From assembly GCA_035628915.1 (NCBI GenBank), contig DASPIW010000057.1, forward strand, positions 62,001-126,000: a stretch of DNA of 64,000 bases, in the 5' to 3' direction. Both the position numbers and the translations under genes were made by a program. This DNA is from JARBUG01 sp035628915 (GTDB taxonomy: Bacteria > Bacillota > Sulfobacillia > Symbiobacteriales > Symbiobacteriaceae). The first letter of the stretch is position 1, and each line of letters opens with the position of its first letter. A model generated the notes under the pieces. That model searched no databases. It had not been told where the DNA came from and saw only the letters and a program-made list of their open reading frames with translations. Shown piece by piece: positions 24,744-33,080 of the stretch.

Positions 24744-25790
24744 ATGTCGCACCGCCTGATCCGTTGGTTTGTGCCGCTGCTATTTCTGGCCGCAGCCACA
24801 GCGGGCTGCCGCCAAGGCCCACCGCCCCGTCCGGCTTACAATACCATGGAGGAAGCGCTCGGAAAAGTGCTCGGGCTGCAAGCCGCCATCGCCTATCGGG
24901 AGCCCTTTGGGGGGAGTCGGTCCCTGGTACTGTTCCGGACGGACAAGCACCGCGGCCTCTCCGCCACCATTCTGGAGCAGACGCTGCTGGGAAAGTGGCG
25001 CATGACCGACGCTGTCAGCCTGGGCGGCGAACTGCCCCGAGTGGGGGCGCTCTCGTATGAGCGGGCGAACCTGGGCCATGTGGAGGAAAAGATCGGGCGC
25101 ACTACATTCGCCACGTCAGAGACCCATGTCATCTTCGGCGAAGTACTGGATCCGGCCATCACCTGGGTCGAACTGACGCTCGACGAAGAAGGGGCCAAGC
25201 CGATCAACGCCACGGTCAAAGACGGAATCTGGCTGGTCAAGGTGTCACCCAAGGCACAGAACACCTGGTTTCACCTGCGGGCGGGCAACGCCGAAGGGCG
25301 CCGGTTCACCGCCAGCATCGCCACGGGCCCGTGGCGGGAGACGGACCCGAACCGGGCTCCCCTGGTGGAGTACTATGATGCCCAGCAGGGCATTCGCCTG
25401 GAGTATCCGTCGCTCTTCTCCCATCCCAGGGTTGACCGGGATGGCCGCCTGACCATCGCCTTCAGTTCCTGGACCATTTCCGTAGAGCCCGCCCCGGCAG
25501 CCGAACTGGGTCAACTGCTGAAGTCTGCCGTAGCGGCGGGCGGCGATCGGGTGCTCGCTCACGGAATCCGGCAGGTTGGGACCAGGCAGGTGGGCCACGT
25601 GCTGGAAGCCCGCCCGGAGGAAGACGGCAGGGGCTCCACTTATCTTTCACACTATCTGGTACCGGCAGGGCGCTCACACTTTACGCTCACCTGCTCGGCC
25701 CCGCACATGTACTCCCTTGACTTCTGGAAAGAGTACTGGGAGCCGGTCTGCGAACGGGTCCTCCCGACAATGCAGATGGATACGAAATGA
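24744..25790 (+). CDS. Lipoprotein of unknown function
   Basis: One of the few plus-strand genes. 348 aa with an N-terminal signal (RLIRWFVPLLFLAAATAGC) and a lipobox Cys at residue 22, so it is likely anchored on the outside of the membrane. The mature protein has a short helical start (MEEALGKVLGLQ) and two beta-rich halves. The C-terminal half (EYYDAQQGIRLEYPSLFSHP, then SHYLVPAGRSHFTLTCSAP) resembles PsbP/DUF1795-type domains that begin with a bound-substrate groove, but I cannot assign a family. GAGGTGAACGCCC precedes ATG. It converges on polC with a shared hairpin between. Confidence 0.75.
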   Translation: MSHRLIRWFVPLLFLAAATAGCRQGPPPRPAYNTMEEALGKVLGLQAAIAYREPFGGSRSLVLFRTDKHRGLSATILEQTLLGKWRMTDAVSLGGELPRVGALSYERANLGHVEEKIGRTTFATSETHVIFGEVLDPAITWVELTLDEEGAKPINATVKDGIWLVKVSPKAQNTWFHLRAGNAEGRRFTASIATGPWRETDPNRAPLVEYYDAQQGIRLEYPSLFSHPRVDRDGRLTIAFSSWTISVEPAPAAELGQLLKSAVAAGGDRVLAHGIRQVGTRQVGHVLEARPEEDGRGSTYLSHYLVPAGRSHFTLTCSAPHMYSLDFWKEYWEPVCERVLPTMQMDTK

Positions 25791-25799
25791 CGATGCCAT

Positions 25800-25828
25800 G
25801 GGCCGGGGCGCCGTAAGCACCCCGGCCC
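25800..25828. terminator. Bidirectional hairpin between the lipoprotein gene and polC
   Basis: Perfect 9-bp stem GGGCCGGGG / CCCCGGCCC with an 11-nt loop between two convergent genes. No U-tract on either side, so termination strength is uncertain. Confidence 0.5.
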
Positions 25829-25840
25829 TCGCCATGCACT

Positions 25841-28800
25841 CTAGAAAGCGAACACGAGCTGGTTGCCGTCCGGCATGCCCTTCAGGCAGCCGTGGTTCTC
25901 CAGCAGCTCCATAATCGACTTGTTGAGGCGGGCCCGGTTCTTCAGGTCTTCCTTCGACATGAACTCCTTGACCTGCTCGCGCGCCTCGACGATCGCGATG
26001 GCCGCGTTGTCGCCCAGGCCGGCCAAGGAATTGAACGGGCAGAGAAGCGTCCCGTCGGGGTTGATCAAGTACCGGGTGGCATCCGATTCGTACAGGCTGA
26101 CCTTACTGAAGCGGATGCCCCGCCTGAAAGCTTCCTCCACCAGCTCGTATTCCGTCAGGGAGTCCTTCTCCTTCGGGGTGGCTTCCTTGCCCTTCGCCTC
26201 CACCTCTTCGATGTACCGCCGCACCGCCTCGGGGCCACGGGTGATCAGGTCAGCATCGATGGCGCCGGCGCGTACGGTGAAGTACGTGGCGTAGAAGAGC
26301 AGGGGCTCGTACACCTTGAACCAGGCGATGCGCAGGCAGGAGAGGACGTACGCGGCCGCGTGGGCCTTCGGGAACATATACTTGATGGTCTTGCAGGATT
26401 GGATATACCAGCCCGGCACGCCGGCGGCGATCATCGCATCTTCCATGTCCTGCGCCACGCCCCTGCCCTTGCGGACCGACTCCATGATTTTGAAGGCCAG
26501 CGCCGGCTCCATGCCCTGGTACATCAGGTAGACCATGATATCGTCGCGGCAGGGGATACAGGTCTGCAGCGTGCAGAGCCCCTTCTTGATCAGGTCCTGG
26601 GCGTTGTTCGTCCATACGTCGGTGCCGTGGGAGAGGCCGGAGATGCGCACAAGGTCAGAGAAGTTCCTGGGGCTAGTCTCCATCAGCATCTGGCGGACGA
26701 AGCGGGTGCCCATTTCCGGCAGTACGATGGTGCCCAGATCGAACTGCAGCTGCCCGGGCTCGATGCCGAGGGCTTCCTGACCGCCGGGACTGAACAGCCG
26801 CAGCACTTTCGGATCATCGATGGGCGCCGTGCGGATGTCGTATGCCTGGTCGCCCGACTTCTCCCGGTACAGGTCCTGCAGCATCCGCAGCATCGTCGGG
26901 TCGTCGTGCCCCAGAATATCCAGCTTCATGAGCGCCTGCTCGAAGCTGTGGTAGTCGTAGTGGGTCGTCTTGACGCCGGAGTTGCGGTCGTCTGCAGGGA
27001 ACTGGACCGGGGTGACTTCTTCGATCTCCATGCCGATAGGCACGACGACCATGCCGCCGGGGTGCTGCCCCGTCGTCCGCTTAACGCCGGCGACGCCCGC
27101 TGCCAGATACCCCACGTGCGCTTCCCGGATGCCCGCGATGCCGTTCTCCTCCATCCAGCCCTTCACCATGCCGTACGCGGTCTTCTCCGCGATGGTGCCC
27201 ACGGTGCCGGCCTTAAAGACGTACTTCTCGCCGCCCAGCAGTTCTTCCGAAAACTTCTGGACTTTGCCCTGTACGTCGCCGGAGAAGTTGAGGTCGATAT
27301 CAGGTACCTTATCGCCCTTGAAGCCCAGGAACGTCTCGAATGGAATATCCTGGCCGTCCCGGTACATATCCGGCTTGCCGCACTTGGGGCAGGCCTTGTG
27401 GGGCAGGTCGTAGCCGGAGCCGGTCTTGCCGTCGTCGTGCCACTCAATATACTTGCAGTCCAGGCAGACATAATGAGGCGGCAGGGCGTTGACTTCCGTG
27501 ATGTCCATGGCCCAGGCGACGAACGATGAGCCGACGGAGCCGCGGGAGCCGACCAGGTAGCCCATCTCGTTGGACCGCTTGACCAGCAGATGCGAGATGT
27601 AGTACGACACGGCAAACCCGTTGCCGATGATCGCCTTCAGTTCTTTCTCCAGCCGTGCTTCTACTTTCTCGGGCAGCGGGTCGCCGTAAACGCGGCGCGC
27701 CTTCTGGTAGGAGAGGTCGCGCGTGTTTTCGTTGGAGCCGTCCAAAATGGGCGGGTAGAGCTTCTCGGGCACCGGCTTGACCCTGTCGATCATGTCGGCG
27801 ATCAGGTTCGGATTGGTGATGACGACTTCCAGGGCCGCTTCCTTGCCCAGGTAGGCGAACTCGTCCAGCATCTCCTGGGTCGTCCGCATGTAGAGCGGTG
27901 CGTCGACTTCGTCGTTGCGGAAGCCGATGCCGCCCTTGAGGATCTTCCGGAAGATCTGCTGGTAAGGGTCGAAGAAATGGGCGTCGCTGACGGCGCAGAC
28001 CGGTTTTTCCATCTTCTTGCCGAGCTCGTACACGCGCCGGTTGAGGGCCATTAACTGCTCTTCGGAATTGACCTGACCCTGCTCGAGCAGGTAGCGGATG
28101 TTATCGCGCGGCACCATTTCGACATAGTCATACCAATCGACCATCTGTTCAAGCTCGTGCTCGGGCACGCCGCGCAGCAGGGCGTCGTACAGGGCGCCGC
28201 CGTTGCCGCCGGTGCCGATCAGCAGGCCTTCGCGGTACTTCTCCAGCTCCGTGCGGGGCACTCGGGGCGTCCGGTTGTAGTACTCCGTATGGCTCTTGGT
28301 GATCAGCTTGTAGAGGTTCTTTATGCCGGGCTGGTGCTGGACAAGGCACGTCACATGATACGGCCGGAGCTGTTCGACGTTCATGCCCCGGGTCAGGTCG
28401 TTGATCTGTTCGACCGTCTCAATGTGCGGCGCCTTTTCCATCAGCCTGGCCATGACCATGGCGGCTGACTTGGCGTCAGCGTCGGCCCGGTGGTGGTCGA
28501 CCAGGGTAATCTGCAGTTCTTTGGTCAGCGCGGCCAGGCTGTGCGACTTCATGTGGGGCATGAGCGACCGGCCGAGGATCAGCGTGTCCAGCACCGGGCC
28601 CACGAACTCTTCGCCCAGGTGCTTATGGCGGTGGTAGCGCAGGAAGCTGTAGTCGAACTGGGCGTTGTGGGCCACGACGATCGCATCGCCGATGAAGTCG
28701 AAGAACTCCCGCAGGACTTTCTTGGGTTCATCTGCGTTTGCGACCATGTCGGGCGTAATGTTGGTCAGCTTCTGCACTTCTTCGGGGATCGGCTTGGAGG

Positions 28801-30304
28801 GCTTGACGAAGCGCTGGAACGACTCGCCGATGATGCCGTTCTTGAAACGGACGGCGCCCACTTCGATAATGTCGTCGCCGATGGGCGAGAAACCGGTCGT
28901 CTCAATATCGAGCACGACGAACTCCGCTTCCGCCAGGGGCAGCCCGTGGGGCGGCCTCACGATGATGGGCGTGCCATCGTCGACAAGGTAAAACTCGCAG
29001 CCGAAGAGGAGCTTGAAGCCTTCGGGCAGCTTGACGTGCGTGGCAGCCGGGAAGGCCTGCGTGACGCCGTGGTCCGTAACGGCGACGGCCCGGTGCCCCC
29101 ATTTGATCGCCCGCTTGACCAGCTCTTCGGGGTCGATCATGCCGTCCATGGTCGACATGAGCGTGTGGGCGTGCAGCTCCACGCGCTTCATGGGTCCGTC
29201 GTAATTGTCGGAGCGCGCGGGCCGCTTCCCGACGACGATGTCATCGGCCATCATGGTCAGTTCGCCGGAGAACTTGTCCGGGGCGACGTTGCCCCGAACT
29301 CTCAGCCAGGCACCGTTCTTGATCACTTGCAGAAAGTCCGGATCCTTCGCCGGGTCGCGGAACAGCTTGACGGGCAGGGTGTCGCCCATCTCCCCGGGCT
29401 TGGTCTGCCGAAGCAGGTCGCAGACGGCAAAGGAGATCATCTGCTTGCCGGTTTTCGTATCGCGGGAGTCCACCCCCACGACTTCGCCTTCGATCAGCAC
29501 CCGGTTCTCTTCTTCCGTCACCGTCCGAATGTCGCGCACCGGCGCATCTTCGGGAATGGCACGGCCTTTGAGCAGGCCTTCCGAGGGGACGGCACCGGCG
29601 CCGTTCTGCGCGGCTTCCTTCTTGCCGAAGGCCGACTGGCGCTGCATCCAGTCCGTCAGATACTCCTGCATCAAGTCCTGCGCCGGGTCGATGTAGGCCG
29701 GCGGCTCGGGCGGCGGGGCGTCATCTTCGCGGATGTCGGCGAAGGGGTCCGCGTGCTCGTCGGTCGGGTCGGCCGGCTTCGCCTCAACCTTAGTGGGCTT
29801 GGGCCTGACCTCGAAACGGACGGTCAGGTTCAGGCCGGTGTCCCGGCTCAGAAGTTCTTCCAGGCGGGCAGCGCCGCTGCAGCCCTCCACCACGGTTACC
29901 ATCGCCTCGGTGGGGACTTCCACGCGCAGGGTCTGCCCCTCCAAACGCCAGACGGCCTTGTCCAAAATGCCGTTCAGGCGCGGCAGGGCCGTGCGGGCCT
30001 GCAGCGTCGCTTCGTCCCAGGCGGCGGCGATGGCCGCCTCCGGGTCGGCGGGCGCCGTGGCCACCCGCGGCACCAGCCGAACGGTTACGGACAGCCCGGG
30101 AAAACAGTCGCGCCCAATGGCGGCCTCAACCGCCTCCCGGGCGGCCAGAGACATGCGCCCGGGCAACAGTACGTGCAGCGCGACTTCCCGGGCGCGCTGC
30201 CGGACCTCCACCCGCTGGAGCGCGGCGGCATCCAGAAGGCTCTGGACGTCTGCGGGGAGAGAGGTCCGGTCGACCATACGGAGCCAGTCTGTTTGCGGCG
30301 ACAT
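25841..30304 (-). CDS. polC: DNA polymerase III alpha subunit, Gram-positive PolC type
   Basis: Replicative polymerase with its own proofreading. The order is an N-terminal domain; an OB fold (residues ~270-400); a PHP domain split by the exonuclease (VELHAHTLMSTMDGMIDPEE...AVTDHG); a DnaQ-like exonuclease (VVLDIETTGFSPIGDDIIE, QFDYSFLRYH, HHRADADAKSA); and the polymerase with YLVGSRGSVGSSFV, a zinc-binding CLDCKY...CPKCGKPDM, and the catalytic PDIDLNFSGDVQGK. ATG at 30304 gives 1487 aa, close to family size. The frame is open to 30418, but the upstream part overlaps a terminator. In Bacillus polC follows proS; here about 10 kb intervenes. Confidence 0.96.
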   Translation of the reverse strand: MSPQTDWLRMVDRTSLPADVQSLLDAAALQRVEVRQRAREVALHVLLPGRMSLAAREAVEAAIGRDCFPGLSVTVRLVPRVATAPADPEAAIAAAWDEATLQARTALPRLNGILDKAVWRLEGQTLRVEVPTEAMVTVVEGCSGAARLEELLSRDTGLNLTVRFEVRPKPTKVEAKPADPTDEHADPFADIREDDAPPPEPPAYIDPAQDLMQEYLTDWMQRQSAFGKKEAAQNGAGAVPSEGLLKGRAIPEDAPVRDIRTVTEEENRVLIEGEVVGVDSRDTKTGKQMISFAVCDLLRQTKPGEMGDTLPVKLFRDPAKDPDFLQVIKNGAWLRVRGNVAPDKFSGELTMMADDIVVGKRPARSDNYDGPMKRVELHAHTLMSTMDGMIDPEELVKRAIKWGHRAVAVTDHGVTQAFPAATHVKLPEGFKLLFGCEFYLVDDGTPIIVRPPHGLPLAEAEFVVLDIETTGFSPIGDDIIEVGAVRFKNGIIGESFQRFVKPSKPIPEEVQKLTNITPDMVANADEPKKVLREFFDFIGDAIVVAHNAQFDYSFLRYHRHKHLGEEFVGPVLDTLILGRSLMPHMKSHSLAALTKELQITLVDHHRADADAKSAAMVMARLMEKAPHIETVEQINDLTRGMNVEQLRPYHVTCLVQHQPGIKNLYKLITKSHTEYYNRTPRVPRTELEKYREGLLIGTGGNGGALYDALLRGVPEHELEQMVDWYDYVEMVPRDNIRYLLEQGQVNSEEQLMALNRRVYELGKKMEKPVCAVSDAHFFDPYQQIFRKILKGGIGFRNDEVDAPLYMRTTQEMLDEFAYLGKEAALEVVITNPNLIADMIDRVKPVPEKLYPPILDGSNENTRDLSYQKARRVYGDPLPEKVEARLEKELKAIIGNGFAVSYYISHLLVKRSNEMGYLVGSRGSVGSSFVAWAMDITEVNALPPHYVCLDCKYIEWHDDGKTGSGYDLPHKACPKCGKPDMYRDGQDIPFETFLGFKGDKVPDIDLNFSGDVQGKVQKFSEELLGGEKYVFKAGTVGTIAEKTAYGMVKGWMEENGIAGIREAHVGYLAAGVAGVKRTTGQHPGGMVVVPIGMEIEEVTPVQFPADDRNSGVKTTHYDYHSFEQALMKLDILGHDDPTMLRMLQDLYREKSGDQAYDIRTAPIDDPKVLRLFSPGGQEALGIEPGQLQFDLGTIVLPEMGTRFVRQMLMETSPRNFSDLVRISGLSHGTDVWTNNAQDLIKKGLCTLQTCIPCRDDIMVYLMYQGMEPALAFKIMESVRKGRGVAQDMEDAMIAAGVPGWYIQSCKTIKYMFPKAHAAAYVLSCLRIAWFKVYEPLLFYATYFTVRAGAIDADLITRGPEAVRRYIEEVEAKGKEATPKEKDSLTEYELVEEAFRRGIRFSKVSLYESDATRYLINPDGTLLCPFNSLAGLGDNAAIAIVEAREQVKEFMSKEDLKNRARLNKSIMELLENHGCLKGMPDGNQLVFAF

Positions 30305-30330
30305 AAGCGTTCGTTTCACCCCAGACGGCA

Positions 30331-30376
30331 CAAAAAGTGACATCACGCGGGCGACCCGAACATTCGGGCGCCCGCG
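30331..30376 (-). terminator. Terminator after mgtC
   Basis: CGCGGGCG / CGCCCGCG outer stem plus inner CCCGAA / TTCGGG at 30346-30376. TTTTT (30332-30336) lies nine bases further on the minus strand. Confidence 0.55.
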
Positions 30377-30389
30377 CTGGTTTGTCGCC

Positions 30390-31103
30390 TTATTCTTCTT
30401 CAGTGACGGAGACAACACCTTCTGTTCCCATCAAATCACCGATGAGCCCTGCAGTGTCGGGATTGCGCCCGGACATGCGGATAAAGAAGGAGATTTCGAC
30501 GGTGCCGGGAATCGGGCTGTTTTTCATGCTGACGCTGCGGATGTTCGCTCCCCACCGCCCGCAGACCGTTGCCAGCATGCCGAGGCGCCCGGGCGAGTCA
30601 CTGACGTGGACAGTGATGGTGTGCATGCCGCCTTTGGAAATCCACCGGTGTTCCACTTCGGAGAGGGTCTTCAGCGTCAGCATGACGATGACGGTGGCAA
30701 AGATCGACTCCAGGTACATGTTGGCGCCGACCGCCAGGCCGATGCCCGCCACCACCCAGAGCGACGCCGCCGTGGTCAGGCCGCGGATGTTCGCGCCTTC
30801 CCGCATGATGGTGCCGGCGCCAAGGAAGCCGATGCCACTGACGACCTGGGCGGCGATCCGGCCGGGATCGCCGTTGCCGGCCCCCCGCAGTACGGCCATT
30901 TCATACATGGCCAGGGAGACCTGCATAAGCAGGGCCGAGCCCACACAGACCAACACATGGGTGCGCAGACCCGCAGGACGCCGGGACCGCTCCCGCTCCA
31001 GACCGACGAAGCCGCCGCAGACTGCAGCGATCAGCAGCGGCACGGTTGTGGTCCAGAACGAATCAAAGAAGGATTGAATGTTGGCCTGAATCAGCTCGGT
31101 CAC
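30390..31103 (-). CDS. MgtC/SapB family membrane protein
   Basis: 237 aa with about five N-terminal membrane spans and a C-terminal ACT-like soluble domain (MHTITVHVSDSPGRLGML). Family signatures are GLERERSRRPAGLRTH and SGIGFLGAGTIMREG. MgtC proteins modulate Mg homeostasis or F-ATPase activity and are not themselves clear Mg transporters. GTG at 31103 begins six bases after the glycosyltransferase stop, so the two genes are co-transcribed. Confidence 0.9.
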   Translation of the reverse strand: MTELIQANIQSFFDSFWTTTVPLLIAAVCGGFVGLERERSRRPAGLRTHVLVCVGSALLMQVSLAMYEMAVLRGAGNGDPGRIAAQVVSGIGFLGAGTIMREGANIRGLTTAASLWVVAGIGLAVGANMYLESIFATVIVMLTLKTLSEVEHRWISKGGMHTITVHVSDSPGRLGMLATVCGRWGANIRSVSMKNSPIPGTVEISFFIRMSGRNPDTAGLIGDLMGTEGVVSVTEEE

Positions 31104-31109
31104 GCGGCA

Positions 31110-31754
31110 TTACCCTTTCGTGGCAGCATACTTTAGGATTTCATAGTACATCTTCAACCGCGCCGCCGCCCCTTTGATGGGCCCCAATTTCTCTTCCTTC
31201 ATCCGGTGACTCAGTTCGCCCAGTGAGACCTCAGCTTTCCGATAGCCCTTCTGGTTCACATGGCGGGTCAGCGCCACTTCGATCCCGAACCGGCAGTCAA
31301 TGGCTTCCGGGTCTTCCCGGAACATCTCCGTAACGACATCCCGCCGAACAGCACGCTGGCCGGACAGGTACGGCGCCACCAGCTGCGCCAGGTCGGTCAT
31401 GCCCCGTCCGTCTTCAAAGACGCCGACGGTCATGTCGGCCCCATTACTCAGCAGCGGCGCCAGCAGCGACATGACATGGGTGGGGGTGAGCCCGATCAGG
31501 TCCGCATCCATGAACAGAACGACCGGCGCCCCAGTCGCGTCGAAGCCGGTCTTCATCGCGGCCGCCTTCCCCATGTTCTCTTTATGTTCGATTACCCGGG
31601 CGCCTGCGCTCCGGGCCAAGTCCGCCGTATGGTCTGTCGACCCGTCGCTGACGACGATCACTTCTTCCACGATATCGACATGGCGGAGCGTGGAGACCAC
31701 ATCGCCAATCGTCGCTTCTTCATTTAACGCAGGGATTACCGCGGCGACTCTCAT
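31110..31754 (-). CDS. Family 2 glycosyltransferase (GT-A fold)
   Basis: 214-aa nucleotide-sugar-dependent transferase. VAAVIPALNEEATIGDVVST opens the Rossmann-like fold, VVSDGSTDHTADLA follows, the DxD motif is FMDADL, and the acceptor-side SGQRAVRRDVV is conserved. There are no membrane helices, so it is a soluble cytoplasmic enzyme like those making glucosyl-lipid or glucosylglycerate-type products; the substrate is unassigned. ATG at 31754 with GGAGGTAGG upstream is preferred to the longer frame up to 32024, which has no coding character. Confidence 0.87.
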   Translation of the reverse strand: MRVAAVIPALNEEATIGDVVSTLRHVDIVEEVIVVSDGSTDHTADLARSAGARVIEHKENMGKAAAMKTGFDATGAPVVLFMDADLIGLTPTHVMSLLAPLLSNGADMTVGVFEDGRGMTDLAQLVAPYLSGQRAVRRDVVTEMFREDPEAIDCRFGIEVALTRHVNQKGYRKAEVSLGELSHRMKEEKLGPIKGAAARLKMYYEILKYAATKG

Positions 31755-31878
31755 GTAGGACCTACCTCCGTTCCGGCACAAGTCACCGGACGTTTCTGCC
31801 TTTGGTGACGCGAACGCTCCGTTACAACGTATTCCTTGTCCCCGAGGAATTTTCCTCCTCCCCTCCGGCTCCCGCCCG

Positions 31879-32070
31879 TCACGGGTGAATGCCCTGAGGC
31901 GCCGCTTGTGTGGCGCCCGACCCCATTCGGGCGCCGTTCTGCTGCAGCCGGCGGCTCGCTTCATGGGCCACTTCTTTATGGACGCTCTGAAGCTCGACAA
32001 ACGTTCACTTGAGGGCTGCACCATCGGTGTTTTTGACCACTACGTCGCGGTGGGTTCCATCGTCATGCAT
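31879..32070 (-). pseudogene. Small ORF interrupted by an in-frame TGA
   Basis: An excellent ribosome site (GGAGGAGGGACG) precedes ATG at 32070. The frame reads MHDDGTHRDVVVKNTDGAAL-K, then TGA at 32005-32007. It then stays open in the same frame for 41 codons (TFVELQSVHKEVAHEASRRL and following) to a TGA at 31879. Both halves have plausible codon use for this genome. The simplest reading is a 63-codon gene broken by a nonsense change (for example CGA to TGA); a stand-alone 21-residue peptide is possible. It occupies most of the otherwise empty 31755-32179 gap. A 9-bp hairpin (GGCGCCCGA...) lies inside at 31914-31937. No family was recognised. Confidence 0.35.
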
Positions 32071-32140
32071 CGTCCCTCCTCCAAAACGTTAGCATGCCCA
32101 ATGGAAAGAGTGCCAAATGTCCCATCACCTGTGAGACGAC

Positions 32141-32171
32141 AAAAAGAAACCGGTCCCCGTCAGGAGACCGG
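32141..32171 (-). terminator. Terminator of the metal ABC transporter operon
   Basis: CCGGTC / GACCGG stem (32150-32171) nine bases below the last permease gene. The minus strand continues TTTCTTTTTG. Confidence 0.75.
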
Positions 32172-32179
32172 AAAGATTC

Positions 32180-33079
32180 TTACTGCATCATCTGCTGCCC
32201 GGTGCGTAGGCCCCGCAGGGCCAGGGCCCTTGCGACCAGCCCCGTCCGGGGCGCAAAGAGGAACGCGAGTGCAAAGAAGGCGCCCGACACCGTGGTCATG
32301 GCCGCCGCGATGGAGCTGTCGAGCTGCCTTGCCAGGAAGTAGCCCGCGGCGGCGCTGACCACCCCCTGCAGGACCGCCAGCAGCAGCATGACGCCCAGCC
32401 GTTCTGTCAGCAGGTAGGCCGTGGCGGCAGGCACGATCATCATGGCCACCACCAGAATCGCGCCAACAGACTCGAACGCGCCAACCGTGGTGACGGAGAC
32501 GAGCCCCATCAGCACGTAGTGGATGACGGCGACGTTGATGCCCACCGCCGCTGCCATGGCGGGGTCGAAGGCGCAGATTTTGAGCTCTTTGTAAAGCAGG
32601 CCGATGACCGAGAAATTGAGCAGGAAGATCGACCCCATGGTCCAGAGCGATTCAGGCCCGAGGTTGATGCCGCCGATGACCAGGGTGTCCCAAGGTGTGT
32701 AGGCGATTTCGCCGTAGAGCACGCAGTCTAGGTCCAGGTCGACCTTGCCGGCGAAGAGCGAGACCAGTACCACGCCGACGGCGAACAGGGCCGTGAAGCT
32801 GACGCCGATGCCGGCGTCTTCCTGGACGCCCGCCCGCTGTAGGGTCTGCACGAGGAACGTGGTGATAATGCCGAGGGCGCCGGCCCCCAGCACCATGACC
32901 AGCGTGCTGCGGCTGCCCGTCAGCAGGAAGGCCAGGGCAATGCCGGGCAGCACGGCGTGGCTGATGGCGTCGCCCAGCAGGGCGAGGCGGCGGAGCACGA
33001 GAAAGCAGCCGACCATTCCCGCCGAAGCCGCAACCAGGGCGCCCGTCGCGATAATGGATCCGCTTGCGTACCAGTCCAC
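32180..33079 (-). CDS. Metal (Mn/Zn/Fe) ABC transporter permease, ABC-3 family
   Basis: 299-aa inner-membrane permease of the ZnuB/MntB/SitD family with eight or nine hydrophobic spans. Typical features are FLVLRRLALLGDAISHAVLP near the N-terminus (the conserved DAISHA loop) and VGAILVVAMMIVPAATAYLL near the C-terminus. It is last of the four-gene transporter operon, one base after the second permease gene. It lacks any extra C-terminal domain, unlike its partner. Confidence 0.93.
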   Translation of the reverse strand: MDWYASGSIIATGALVAASAGMVGCFLVLRRLALLGDAISHAVLPGIALAFLLTGSRSTLVMVLGAGALGIITTFLVQTLQRAGVQEDAGIGVSFTALFAVGVVLVSLFAGKVDLDLDCVLYGEIAYTPWDTLVIGGINLGPESLWTMGSIFLLNFSVIGLLYKELKICAFDPAMAAAVGINVAVIHYVLMGLVSVTTVGAFESVGAILVVAMMIVPAATAYLLTERLGVMLLLAVLQGVVSAAAGYFLARQLDSSIAAAMTTVSGAFFALAFLFAPRTGLVARALALRGLRTGQQMMQ

Positions 33080-33080
33080 G

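Noticed and set aside
32005..32007. In-frame TGA as a selenocysteine codon
   Set aside because: No SECIS-like hairpin directly follows the TGA; the nearby stem-loop is ~70 nt away. A nonsense mutation or a short peptide is simpler.
31885..32358. Plus-strand 157-codon frame over the gap at 31.9-32.2 kb
   Set aside because: It runs through the terminator and into the metal permease on the other strand and has no ribosome site. The minus-strand small ORF has a far better site.
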